A DNA stretch of 64,000 nt, taken from positions 31,502,873-31,566,872 of the forward strand of contig OW804102.1 in NCBI GenBank assembly GCA_942159475.1, given 5' to 3'. Made by a program: the position numbers and the translations under genes. Below the pieces are notes generated by a model. The model was not told where the DNA came from, made no database searches, and saw nothing but the letters and a program-made list of their open reading frames with translations. This DNA is from Sthenelais limicola. Lineage: Eukaryota > Annelida > Polychaeta > Phyllodocida > Sigalionidae. Of this stretch, positions 1 through 11,040 are shown in pieces. Within the stretch, counting starts at the first letter, position 1. Each line of letters begins with the position of its first letter.

Positions 1-424
1 CGATTTCCCCGAGCTAGAAGTACAATATCTTTGTGAAATATTGGACAAAGAGCAACAATAGGGCACAAAGTGACATAATGGCAACAGCTACTGGAGCATG
101 CATGCCTGCTGACAGAGGGGAGCGATACTTAAACAATGACGAGGCAAATCTTCATTCTCTAATTTTAAAATCTAACTATTTCTGTATACAATTCCTCTGT
201 ATTTTTTTCTGATAAGAAGCACAGGAAGATATTTAATGCTTACCGTCTCTATCCTAGCCGCCTCTGCCTAGGCCTACAAGTAGTAATTGATATTTAGTGT
301 GGTGAATTAAAGGCAAAAGGAAGCAAGATGTATACATGTTTCAAAATCTATCAATGTTCTTAAACATAAAGCTTCACAATAAAGGACAACAGAGTTTAAT
401 GGAGCACCAAAGATGACTACATAC
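1..424. other. non-coding sequence downstream of the last visible RRM exon
   Basis: The donor site of exon 425-540 faces this stretch, so on the minus strand it should be intron and possibly a further exon. I see no open frame with splice signals that continues the RRM protein, nor a clear 3' end. The gene must continue beyond what I can resolve. Confidence 0.5.
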
Positions 425-540
425 CTGCGGTCGAATCGATTCTGAGTTCACAGGGGCGTCCCATGATGGGACTCCCCTGGAATCTTACTACTGCCTGCCG
501 GCAGGCCTCCGGGGTGGCGTAATCTAGGAATCCAATGGGA
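425..540 (-). CDS. RRM protein exon c (end of RRM2)
   Basis: The acceptor is CCTTCAG and the donor is GCAG|GTATGT. The exon encodes PIGFLDYATPEACRQAV and the final strand MGRPCELRID of RRM2. It leaves one base into a codon. Confidence 0.88.
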
Positions 541-1267
541 CTGAAGGAACAAAGTACAATTGGAACATGAGAAAAACATAGAATCTGCTTCTGGAACTGT
601 TCTCTCCTGACATTAAAAAATATCAACGTACAGAAATTACAATAATCTAATTTCCAAAACAAGGAAAATAGGCATGAGACTTACTGCGCTCTCCTACTAC
701 TTATTCTCGCGCAAATGCCCCCGAATCTTTCCAGCAGCATTTCCGTGGTGACCCCACGGGGTAAATTGGTTACTACGACGGTTTTCCCCATTGTTCGAGG
801 AGCCCGCTCTACCTGGTGGCGGGCCACCTGTACTGTCAGGCAGCGGCCCGCCAAGTAGACGCCATCCATGGCTAGGGCCCTTCGGGCCGCTGCCTCCGAC
901 GTAAAAGTTGCAAAGGCATAGCTGTAAATTGATGAATCAGATCATTGTTTGAATCAAAAACATACAAATGCATAACTATTCAATTGATAAAAGACCGAGA
1001 TTTGGCAGGAATCAAGGCTAATAAATGTTTGGTTACTAGCACCTACACTTACATTCACCCGGGACATTCACTCTTATACCCTAAAAAAAGTTGCCATGTA
1101 AGAAACCTATTCAGTTCATGGTGTACCATATCACATTGTGATCACTTACCTTTGCGGACACCCATCAGGGCGGATGGGTCGGTCAATTTGTTTTGCCTCC
1201 AAACAATTTTGGAGGCAAATGTCACTTATCAGGGCGTCGGCCCTTAGGCCTCCGATGTATAAACGTC
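425..1267 (-). CDS. Two-RRM RNA-binding protein, partial gene model (3 exons)
   Basis: Three minus-strand exons (1267-1150, 921-685, 540-425) join in one frame into about 157 residues containing two RNA-recognition motifs. RRM1 has an RNP2-like strand (RLYIGGL) in the first exon and an RNP1-like strand (SYAFATF) at the start of the second. RRM2 has RNP2-like VVVTNLPRG and RNP1-like PIGFLDYATPEA. Both introns are short (228 and 144 bp), GT-AG and interrupt codons after the second base. RRM proteins bind single-stranded RNA through the aromatic residues of RNP1 and RNP2, typically in splicing, mRNA stability or translation; which of these applies here cannot be told. The first exon begins two bases inside a codon and the last ends one base into a codon, so there are exons on both sides that I could not find. 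I do not recognise the orthologue. Confidence 0.9.
685..921 (-). CDS. RRM protein exon b (end of RRM1, start of RRM2)
   Basis: The acceptor is TTTACAG and the donor is GCGCA|GTAAGT. The exon contains the RNP1-like strand SYAFATFTS, a helix rich in Ala and Arg, the last strand LTVQVARHQV, a short linker and the RNP2-like strand VVVTNLPRG of the second RRM. An in-frame stop lies just past the donor, which supports the splice. Confidence 0.9.
1150..1267 (-). CDS. RRM protein exon a (start of RRM1)
   Basis: The acceptor is a pyrimidine-rich stretch ending TTGCAG and the donor is AAAG|GTAAGT. The exon encodes the first strand of RRM1 (RLYIGGL) and the helix after it. It enters after base one and leaves after base two of a codon. 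Confidence 0.88.
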
Positions 1268-2263
1268 CTGCAAGAAACAAGAGTACAAATTTAAACCAGT
1301 AGACATTAAACCACACTCAATAATGATAATATAATAATAAATTCTTTACTTCCAAAAGGGTGTACATGAAAAATAGGTGATGAGCTTATCCGGGTATCTC
1401 TTCCAGGTCATGCCTTCTTAGTTAGACTTCACTTGGCTTCTTGTTTCCTAGACTAAACTACATTTGGCACTAGTTGCTAATACAGAACATCATAAAAATA
1501 AAATTCTCCATAAATATTTCCAATTTTTATAGTGTTTCACGTTTCGGTTAAGAGGGGCACCGATTAATATTTCTTCTATATAATCAATCAAACGTGATCT
1601 CCTCAGAGTTAGCAGCTAAGTTTACAGCTTAAGGTGGTATACGATCTATAATACATGATAAAGGAACACTACAAATGTAATACATAATGATGAAAAACGG
1701 TGAATCAGTTAATGAATATGAATATGTGAGTCAATTCGCCACAGAGGGCGCTAATATCAATAAACAGTTAAAAAAAGTCATAGCAAGATCTCATCAGGAT
1801 TTTAGGTCGAGTCTGTGACTCCATCACCCCACGTGAAAGATATCCTATCCTTTTGCCATTGATGTCTATTATTTCAACAAGAAAATCTACAGGAACACCA
1901 GACATACTAACTAGAAAACCCATAAAATAGTACATTTATCCTGTTTAAAAGAACTATTGTTACAAAAAGGACATCTTGCTCAGCAGGCGTGCACATAAAG
2001 AAGAGACAATTAAAACGAGACAATTTTGAGCAAATCTAGACAATACCGCGCTCATAAAAAAATTGTTAGGCAGTTGTCTTCAAATGTTGAAGTTTTGTCT
2101 CTAAATTTATAATTTGGAGACAATTTTGCCGTAGATTGGAATTTAACCTGGGCAATTAAGTAAGTAACCAGTGATGAATGAAGGTTTTTGAAACTTTCAG
2201 TCTTTAGACAATGTCTAGGCAAAAATCTTAAATAAAATTCCTGGCTTCAAGGAAAATCTCGAA
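1268..2263. other. AT-rich stretch, no gene seen
   Basis: This is upstream of the first visible RRM exon on the minus strand, so an earlier exon should exist here or further up, but none is convincing. The only structure I see is a GTGCACATAAAG word near 1988 that matches the edge of the foldback element starting at 2264, and a segment at about 2077-2125 that is inverted relative to about 2447-2495. Confidence 0.5.
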
Positions 2264-3037
2264 AGGTGTGCACATAAAGTCAGATTGTCCTTGTCCTTGA
2301 AGCCTGATTTTGTCTTTGTCTCCAGTCTCTGAAAATTAGACAATATATTGCCTCTTCAGTTTTTGTCCTAATTTGTGGTAGTTTTCTGGTGGCTGGCAGT
2401 AGTTTTTGGCATGGTTTGGCAGCCGAGTCAGCCTGTAATGTAAAGCAACCAAAATTGTCTCCAAGTTGTGAATTTAGTGACAAAACTTCAACATTTCGAG
2501 ATAAAACCACCTAAGGACAGCTATCCGAGTTGTCCTTAGTTTCTCTTTCTGCCTCAAATTTGTCACTGAGACCTCAGAATTGTCACAGAGACAATAAATG
2601 AACTGCATTCAATGTAAAACAACCAAAACTGTCTCCAAATTGTGAGTTTAGTGACAAAACTTCAACATTTTGAGACAAAACCACCTAAGGACAGCTATTG
2701 GAGTTGTCCTTAGTTTTTGGTCTTTCAGCCTCAATATTGTGCCAGAGACAACAGACAAACTGCATTATGAACGCAATATATATTGTCTGGAACTACTTAA
2801 AATTGTCTTGTTTTGTTTGTCTGTCCATTATCTGCATGCCTGCTGCAAATCTTACAAAATAGCTTGTATCTCTATGCACAAAACTACCGCCAGCTGCCAG
2901 AAAACTACCGCAAATAAAGGACAAAAACTGAAGAGACATTTACATTGTCTAATTTTCAGAGACTGGAGAGAAAAACAGAATCAAATGACTGTCCTTGAAG
3001 CCGGGGATTTTATTGAAGACTTTTTTATGTGCGAGGG
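2264..3037. repeat. Foldback (long terminal inverted repeat) element
   Basis: The left arm at about 2264-2420 is the reverse complement of the right arm at about 2880-3037. Both carry the TCCAGTCTCTGAAAATTAGA block, a GACAAAAACTGAAGAG block and GTGCACATAAA-like ends. The centre holds a further direct duplication (about 2447-2525 and 2617-2700, sharing ACCACCTAAGGACAGCTAT). There is no transposase frame, so I read it as a non-autonomous foldback element or two nested copies of one. Open frames inside it are by-products of the repeat. Confidence 0.75.
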
Positions 3038-6000
3038 CCCAGGTCCTGAAAGGTCAAAAAAGAAAAAGGCTACTTAATGCAGGACCTCTAAGTCATCCTG
3101 ATCAGGAACCAATTAGAATAGTACAACAAATGCTGGATATCAAAATGAAAATGTAATTCCTTTATTGAAGAGAAGAAAATTGATGCCTATGCATGAAAAC
3201 AACCTGTTTAGAAGTGATGTGATTTTGCTATTTTTTAATGTTTGGCCTTAGTCTCATTCTGAACAATTTTGATGTAGTTCACTTTTATTTTCCAAGATGA
3301 TGTACCAACTAAATAAACTGAATTCTCTCCTGAATGCATCGGTGAGAGCAGCTCTGAATGTTAGTAAGAAACAAAATGTGAAGAATGAGCTCCAGAAATT
3401 GAATATTTTACCGAATGAATTGAGAAGGGAGGTCCCTATGCTGGAATGCGCACACCATCTCGCAAAGACTGAATCAAACCTAGACTTAAGACACCTACCC
3501 ACGAGGAGCCATTCGGGTGGTCAATTCAATTCAATTCAATTCATAGATTCTTTTATTGATGATGTTATTTCAATTACAGGTGGTTCGACGTCTGGTTAAA
3601 TATTAACTATTTAGCCAGTTCTTCCGGCGAATGCCTAGAATCTTGGTTGGCTTAGTTACAATACAATTTGAACAGTAAAATCGAGACTTAAATGATAGTT
3701 TTACAACAATTGATAGTTTAAATGATAGTTTTACAACAATAGAGCTGAAAAGGTGATGAGATGTGATGATGAATTAACAGATTGTGATATTGATTTTGAA
3801 GGACGGATACATAGACTAGTCATGGCTGTATAGGCCAGCGACTGAAATACATTTACTTTTCAGGACTGAAATACATTTACTTTTCAGGACTGTAAGGGCA
3901 GTGTTTGCTTTAGCAAATAGTTTGCATCCTCACAGGTTTAATGTAATAAAATCCTGGTGGAAAAATCCTTGAACTAATTCACCCAAAATCAGCCTTATAT
4001 CAAAACTGCTTCTTATATAAAGCTCGCAAAGCTTGGAATGGTTTGAAATTTACAAAATCTAGAAATCAAAAAAGAATTTAGAAGAGATGTGCAGAAATTG
4101 ATTCGAACCCGTGTGAGAACTGGATAAAGATCTCCCGTTTATTTTGAATATTCAGGAAACGCATATTTTATAAGTGTTATCATGCTTATAAATAGGGAAA
4201 ATTAGGAATAAAAATATCCCTTCCATCTTGCTCGAATACCAGAGTATTAAGGGTAATAAAACAACAAACTGATATAACTAATGAAAACCCTAGATTGTTA
4301 GTTCACCAGAGTATAAGGGTCAATAGAGTTCAGGCTCTTGATCGACTATAAACAAATCTTATTTTGCTTTTATCTATTCGTACTGCCTGTTCACAAAAAA
4401 TATTGATTGTTAGATCACCCAAGTATATGAGTCATCTGTGAACTGGCACCTGACTAAAATATGTAATGATGTGTTTTATTATACGCGCATTCTATATGAG
4501 ACGTGCTATAAGTGGGGTGCTATAAAAATATTCATATAGGACGCATCCTATATGAAATGTAGTTGTCTAAAAAAAGCTCTGTTTTTATGCTTCGCGGAGC
4601 TTTGGCTCTCCCCGGAGAATGTAAACAAATCCCCGCGATCGGTAATCCACCCGTGATTCTGGTACTATAATTATAGAAATGCATCCTAAAACCTACATCA
4701 TTAAATAGAGCATTAAATTCTCTTTTGAATGATATAAATTGAATTAATGTAGCTCAAGGAATGGCCATGATATCAACGTTTTAATTCAACAATGTCAGTA
4801 AGTAAATGTACTGCATGAGACACACAGACAGACTGACAGCTAGGGCACCTACTAATGGGACTCTCAGCGGGACAGTGGGGTTCTCTGTGACTTTTTTTTA
4901 GATATTTTTCAGCAATATCTGATGATATATCATCAAATTTGTATGCACATATAATAAATATAGAATGGAACTCGCCGGCAATAATCGAAAAATTTATAGG
5001 ACTTGATTCGTCCACATAAGCACTCTGCCTACGGCATCGTGCTTATGTGGACGAATCTCGTCCTATAAATTTTCGATTATTGCCGGCTCGTCCCATTCTC
5101 TCTATCTATTTATGATAATATTGACATTTCAACTCCATCACTGTATGCTTGTAATCTATAAACACTACAACATGTAAAACTTGTAATACACTAGTACTGT
5201 ATTGTACAAACTTCTTGAGACATAACGTCTGCCACTGTTTTATAGTATTCCCAGAATACCTATTCATGTTAAGTCATGCTGTAAAGCTCGATTCGGGAAA
5301 TTAATTAATTTATTAATTTTACCCAACTGTTCAGTCACTTTTCACTAAGTCATCCTAGTTTAGTCATCCTATATTATTCCAAATCTGCGGTAACTGCCGG
5401 AAGAAATGGTACCTTGCAGTGTCATATAGGTGTGTCAACCATTTTGTCTATTTAATTATTACTCGACTGTACTCACTTTGTACTCCTCGTCTATGGCAAA
5501 TAAAAAACATCTTTTCTTATCTTATGTACAATATCATATTTATATTGAACAAGAATGTTCCTTGCATGTGCTAGTTGAATATTCGCTTATCAGCCGCAAA
5601 TATTTTAGAAAATATTTCAGAGAAAATGGAACGTGGTGCCAGTAATTAAATATTTGTTGGACAAGACTGCAAGATTCATAATATGCCGCTAGCATATAAA
5701 ACAATTCAAATATTCCAAAAATATTGAGACTATGGTTAGAAAAAGAGAGAAAAAAGGTCTAAAAAGAAAAAGCTATTCAAGGCAGGAAGTGATAAGTCTT
5801 CGTAATCAGGAACCAAATATTTCTTTGACCTAAGACCATGTCACAGTCCAGGTCATATGAAAGGTGCATGGATAACCATGTCATAACGAAAGGTTAGTAG
5901 TTAGCATTAGAATTGAATAATAATTATGGTTTGAAATACAATTCTAGGATGTCGTGAAAAGAAACTTGCCGATTTTTTCGTCCTCTTCAATTTAGAAAGG

Positions 6001-7530
6001 AAAAGAAAGATCTTAGTCTCATTCTGAACAATTTTGATGTAGTTCACTTTTATTTTCCAATATGATGTACAATATCATATTTATATTGAACAAGAATGTT
6101 CCTTGTATGTGCTTGTTGAATATTCGATTATCTGCCGCAAATTGAAATACAATTCTAGGTTGTGATTAAAAGAAACTTACCACGGTTCTCTACGCCCTCC
6201 TCATCTATTTGAAAATGGAAAGACAGGTCTTATTAATTATAGCATTTTAGTGATTCAGTATTCAAGCATATTGTATCATTATAGTGTATGATCTTGCTTA
6301 GAATGCTGGATATTAAAATGAAAACCGAAATAGGTATGATGGTGTAAATGCGACAGTAATATATCGCATAAGGTTTTCTGCCTAGTACAAGGTGGAAATT
6401 ACAATTTAATGTCATAACAGAGCATTAAAGAGTATGGCATTCAGTTTAGTAGTAAACTGGCTTGATTACATCCAGTACAGGATGCTATATAAATACTTCA
6501 AGCATATTGTTGCTTCACTACTACTCAATTAAATCACATAATGGTTAGAATGCTGACAAAGTATTCTACATGAACTTTTATAACTGTGTAATATACCCTA
6601 ACAATGACCTTAGATCATTGAATGGAATATGAGAATAATATTAAGGTAAACCTCCATAAAGTGAGGAAGATGTATACTGTTTACTGTTTATTGTTGTAGT
6701 TATAATATTGTTGTAGTTATAATAAGAAACCAATATAATGTTTAACCAATCTAAATTTAGTAATATCACAAGGCCTTCTTGGAAGAACAACTGTGTTGAG
6801 AGTTGGACCATTTTCTCTAATGGAAAATTGTAATTGTATTGATGAAGAGAAATAAAAATACTTGTATATACCCATTCTCACAAAATGGGATACCCCCCCC
6901 CCCTCCGAGAGAATGAATTTTTCATATTAGTTCCAGGAAAAATGCCTTTAATACATTGCAATCGATGCATCTTGGGACATAATGGGTGAATTTTGCCATG
7001 TGATATATGAAGTATCCTTCATGTGAGAGCCTCTCACATTTGATACTCCATTTTTTTGTCTTTACATCGCCACCATGTCCAATTCTGCTGTTTTGTCATA
7101 TTCTAGTTAGTTATGGATCTTAATTAATCATACTCTGATATAATGCGATAGAAAACATATCAGGCTCCAAGAAAATACTAAAAGATGGGAGGAAAACCCA
7201 TCTCATTGCTAAAGAATGAAGGCTAATTTAATGAAAACTGCGTTTTGTCTAATTAATCATTTCCTATATTGTATGAGTAATTCTCCCAAACTGCATGGTG
7301 GTTAAAAGAAACTTACCATGGTTTTCTTGGTCCTCTTCACCTATTTGAAAATGGAAAGACAGGTCTTATTAATTATAGCATTTTAGTGATTCAGTAGTAT
7401 TCAAGCATATTGTATCATTATAGTGTATGATCTTGCTTAGAATAGTATAACAAATGCTGGATATCAAAATGAAAAAGTAATTCCTTTATTGCAGAAAACA
7501 CAATTGATTGGTATTGATGTGGTAAAAAGA
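3038..7530. repeat. Mosaic of duplicated blocks, no gene
   Basis: Several blocks occur twice: about 3100-3170 with 7436-7500 (CAAATGCTGGATATCAAAAT), 3245-3305 with 6010-6068 (CATTCTGAACAATTTTGATG), 5523-5600 with 6062-6140 (TTGAACAAGAATGTTCCTTG), and 6209-6307 with 7338-7442 (GAAAGACAGGTCTTATTAAT). At about 3524-3545 an ATTCA microsatellite, read on the minus strand after an AATAAAA, looks like the 3' tail of a non-LTR element. No coding sequence is supported. Confidence 0.7.
4959..5106. repeat. Near-perfect hairpin MITE, copy 1
   Basis: The two arms of about 60 bp (around 4959-5020 and 5036-5106) are almost exact reverse complements, sharing CCGGCAATAATCGAAAA and GATTCGTCCACATAAGCAC. A short loop lies between them. 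A second copy is at 30998-31126, and both are preceded by a related segment containing ATAAGTGGGGTGC and AATAAAAATATTCATAT-like text about 450 and 50 bp upstream respectively. Confidence 0.85.
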
Positions 7531-9282
7531 AATTTTAATGTAATAGTTTTTTTTAGTTTTTTTGCTCTCATTAAAATGTAAAATGTATAGGGCCTACATT
7601 TGAAATCGATACATTTGGAGATCACCGTGTCGGTCAAAAAAATATGTATTTTTGTACCAAGTCAAATTATTGAATAAAAAGATTATTCCAAATCTCAATT
7701 AAGCCATATTATGGACGGATCTCAAAAAGCATAGAAAGAGTTATTCATCTCTGAAATGAAGCAACCAAGTTAAAAATGAAATCGAGGGATTGGACACAAA
7801 ATCTCCTGTCACATGGCTTCACCATGCCAAAACAAAAGATTAGGAGGGTCATGTTAACAGAAATGAAGTTTGTCACCATGAAGGGGAAGGCAGAATAGGG
7901 CTATCATTGGTTTCAAAACAATTAAATACCCAAAAAGGCAACAGATGGTATTGGGAAACTGACCATCCCTGACCTGTTGCAGGGTTTAGGGGGAGGGAGT
8001 TTCCTCCATAAGCAGCACCATGGAGGGAAATCTTTGGGCAGCAACACTCCGTCATTAGACTGACGGTGGTTTAAGCACTTTATAGCACAAAAAGTTATTA
8101 TAATATGAGGTAACTGCCATAAATCGGCAAACACACACCAACACTTTCTCTCTGTCTAATTAGTACTCGGGTATCCTTTTTTCATTCCCTCCTGTCTTTC
8201 CTTATTGTATTACAATTGACCCATGCCCACACAAGTAGAACTGTATGTATTTATAGATTAGTCTTTCCTTTGCCCTTTCTTTCATAGGTGACCGCTGTAG
8301 TGTCCATGGTGCCAAACTGGTCATAACCAAAATTTTATCTCTGTACGGGGCATTAGTAATTTTCTAATATGATCTTAAATCGTCAAAGTAAATTATGTGA
8401 ATAACAAATCAATTAGAACCTAATTCAAAAACCAATATAATAGGCCTACTGTAATGTCTGCTATTTAACTTATGCAGATCTCCGAGTCCTTGCTAGCTGG
8501 GTTGCTTTATTCAACAGCTGATGGGAAATACCTCTAAACTGCTGTAAAGAATTGCATTCTTTTGGGTTGGTTTACTAGCCATTGGCCGCCCTCCCTCCCT
8601 TCCCCCCCCCCCCCCCCCTCCACCCGGATCTCGGCCGCCACACAGGGTCTGGGTGGGGAGGGGGAGGGAGGAAATGCTTGGACGCTTGTTGTATGTATAC
8701 GCTTGTTGTCTTAGCAACCTGTCGGATCTAGTTAGTGTTCCATGCGCTAATCTAATTAGTGGGTGGGGGGAAGGGACTCTGGGGAAGGAGGGGAGGCTAT
8801 ATGCCTGGGTCAAAGGTAAAGGGGGGGGAGGGGGGTTGAGAACAAGGACCTGCTATCATGTGAACAATGCATGACCTTGGCATGGGGGAGGGCTGGAGGG
8901 TCAAGTTCACAGGGTAGAGGGATCCCTCTCAGCCAATTACAGGGGGACAACGCCAGGAGAGCATTGCTAGCATCCTTTGTTTCTAATGAATTCATAAAGT
9001 ATTGTTTGTCGGGAACCCGCAATTACCTCACAATGAAAAGGGAACAGGAGAGGAAACGGGAGAGGGAGTGGGAGTGGGACAGGGACAGGGACAGAGACAG
9101 GGACAGGGACAGGCAACACAACAACAGCAACACAACACAACGACACTGAACAGTGGCCAAAAAAAGCATCTAAACAGGGTTCCATTTGTGGTATGAAGAT
9201 ACTAAGTTACAGAGACAACTTGAAAGAGAAAGATAGTGGGAGAGGGAACAAGGAGAGATGAGGATGTGGGCCCCACTGTCCC
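7531..9282. other. Gene-free, low-complexity stretch
   Basis: This stretch is AT-rich to about 8490, then becomes markedly G/C-skewed: a C run near 8601-8620, and G-rich tracts near 8651-8670, 8760-8800 and 8820-8836 that could form quadruplexes. No open frame looks like a conserved protein. Confidence 0.5.
9050..9142. repeat. GGGACA microsatellite followed by CAACA repeats
   Basis: A hexamer run of GGGACA with GGGAGT variants spans about 9056-9112 and passes into CAACA-type repeats to about 9142. Open frames on both strands here are simple-repeat translations. Confidence 0.85.
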
Positions 9283-9320
9283 ACTAGCAAATCCCGTGCA
9301 TAGCACGGGTATTTGCTAGT
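9283..9320 (-). repeat. ACTAGCAAA-family terminus with 38-bp palindrome
   Basis: ACTAGCAAATCCCGTGC and GCACGGGTATTTGCTAGT face each other around a two-base centre. Read on the minus strand it starts ACTAGCAAATACCCGTGC and is followed by pyrimidine-rich DNA, as in the elements at 33673, 51961 and 55557. A second such palindrome is at 36775-36812. Confidence 0.65.
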
Positions 9321-10656
9321 TATAGATTAAAATAAAATAAAAATATAGATGTGATACCTTTTTGCTATACCCAAATCTCATAGAACATATTTTATACGAA
9401 TGTTGTGCCTTAAAGGTCAAGTTTAAAGGATTTTCTTTGGTGTTTGATGCATTTGGGCCAATATTTCGAAACGATCTAAAAAGTTACAGCTTCCAACCTA
9501 ATAAATCAAACCCGTGGGAGGTATCTAAGCTCTATCATGTGTTAGGCCACCACAACCTAGAGCGGCAAGGGTGAGAAGCCATCTTTGGACTGGTCAAGCG
9601 ACCTGTGACGTCATCTACGTCCATAAGCACGACTGGTCTAATGCATTGGGTTGGTCCAGTGACATAGCTTGGCATGAGTAACATGTTGGGTCCAATATAA
9701 AGGGGTTCATCTTTGCATTCTCTATAATAATTTTGCCCCTGTATATAACCACTTAAAACCCATTTTTGCACCTCACCATTAGGTACACAAGCGGGACCAA
9801 GCTTTTTCCCCTTACAACAGAACTGCATGGTATATATTTAATGTTTTCACACCTAGCATTCTCAGTTCTAGCACAGACTTAAATTGTAATGAGAGTTTTC
9901 ATTACAAGTCTATGGTTCTAGGTTATCATAAGAGCTAAATAAAATGTTTCATGGTTTGTAATTGCCGTTGGATATAAGCATGAAATTATGAGAATTATAT
10001 TCTAACAAAAGCAACCACAGCCATATAAGTACTTCTCACAAACAGGCAGCATTTCATATCAGACTGCCATTTTTAATTATTTTTAAATTGTCTAATCTCT
10101 ACAATTGTTGGCATACATATTGCAGGGATTGTCAGCATAATGCAGATAGCGTAAAGGAAGGCTGTATCAAATATTTTGATTCCTACACTTATGCTTTAGA
10201 TACCTTCATTTTTGTTTTCTCAGCCATAGGCTGAGAAAACATATGAGTCAGTATTAAAAGTGCTAATCACTGATACTGCATCTACATCTTGATAACTTGC
10301 TTAACTGTCTGTGAGGTGTTTAAGCTTAGATGTGACATCAGGCGAAGCTTAGATGTGACATCAGGCGAGGATGCCATAGCTAATCCTTTCAATCAGTCAT
10401 AGATTTCACACCTAGACGTTATTGAAGGCTGATTGACAACCTTTCTAGGTTTAGCCAAGGGAGTTGATTGGCTGTTAGTTAGATGCTTCTCCAACCATGA
10501 TAGGTCTGCAGAAGGCCCTCCCACCTCCCACACCATCCCTCTGCCCACCACCCCCCTCACCTGCCTCAGGTGCTCAAATGGACACTGCCCAACACATTTT
10601 CTAAATTTTAAAAGTAAGTTACCAACGATTTAGCCTAGCCTAGCCTACTACTTTTT
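9321..10656. other. No gene seen
   Basis: The only long frame (minus, about 9535-9828) has several cysteines but no splice context or recognisable motif. Two tandem copies of a segment containing AAGCTTAGATGTGACATCAGG sit near 10322-10368. Confidence 0.45.
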
Positions 10657-11040
10657 ATACGACCAACTTTTTTTTTTAAAACCAACTTTTTTTTTACGAC
10701 CAACTTTTTGTTTTACGACCAACTTTTTTTAACGACCAACTTTTTTTTAAGACTACCAACTATTTTTCAACGACAATTTTTTTTCTACCAACTTTTTTTT
10801 TACGACCAACTTTTTTTTACGACTACTTTATTTTAAGACCATTTTTTTTTCACGACCAACTTTTTTTTTTCACGACCAACTTTTTTTCCCCGACCAAATG
10901 CTTTTTTCCAACCAACTTTTTTTCAACGACAATTTTTTTTCCGACCAACTATTTTTTAACGACAATTTTTTTTCGACCAACTTTTTTTCAACCAACTTTT
11001 TTTTTACAACCAACTTTTTTTTAACGACAATTTTTTTCCA
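10657..11040. repeat. T-rich minisatellite with ACGACCAAC spacers
   Basis: About twenty units of a T run (7-11 bases) plus a short ACGACCAAC or related spacer repeat with a period near 18 bp. Units vary in both T-run length and spacer, so the array has evolved by slippage. The Lys/Ser-rich minus-strand frame across it is an artefact of the repeat. Confidence 0.9.

Noticed and set aside
2670..3077. Plus-strand open frame of 135 residues
   Set aside because: It lies within the foldback element and has no coding features.
4090..4115. B-box-like GGTTCGAATC on the minus strand, possible tRNA or SINE
   Set aside because: No A box or cloverleaf pairing is found at the proper distance.
9535..9828. 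Minus-strand frame of 97 residues with several cysteines
   Set aside because: No splice signals, promoter or recognisable motif; neighbouring frames on the other strand are equally long.
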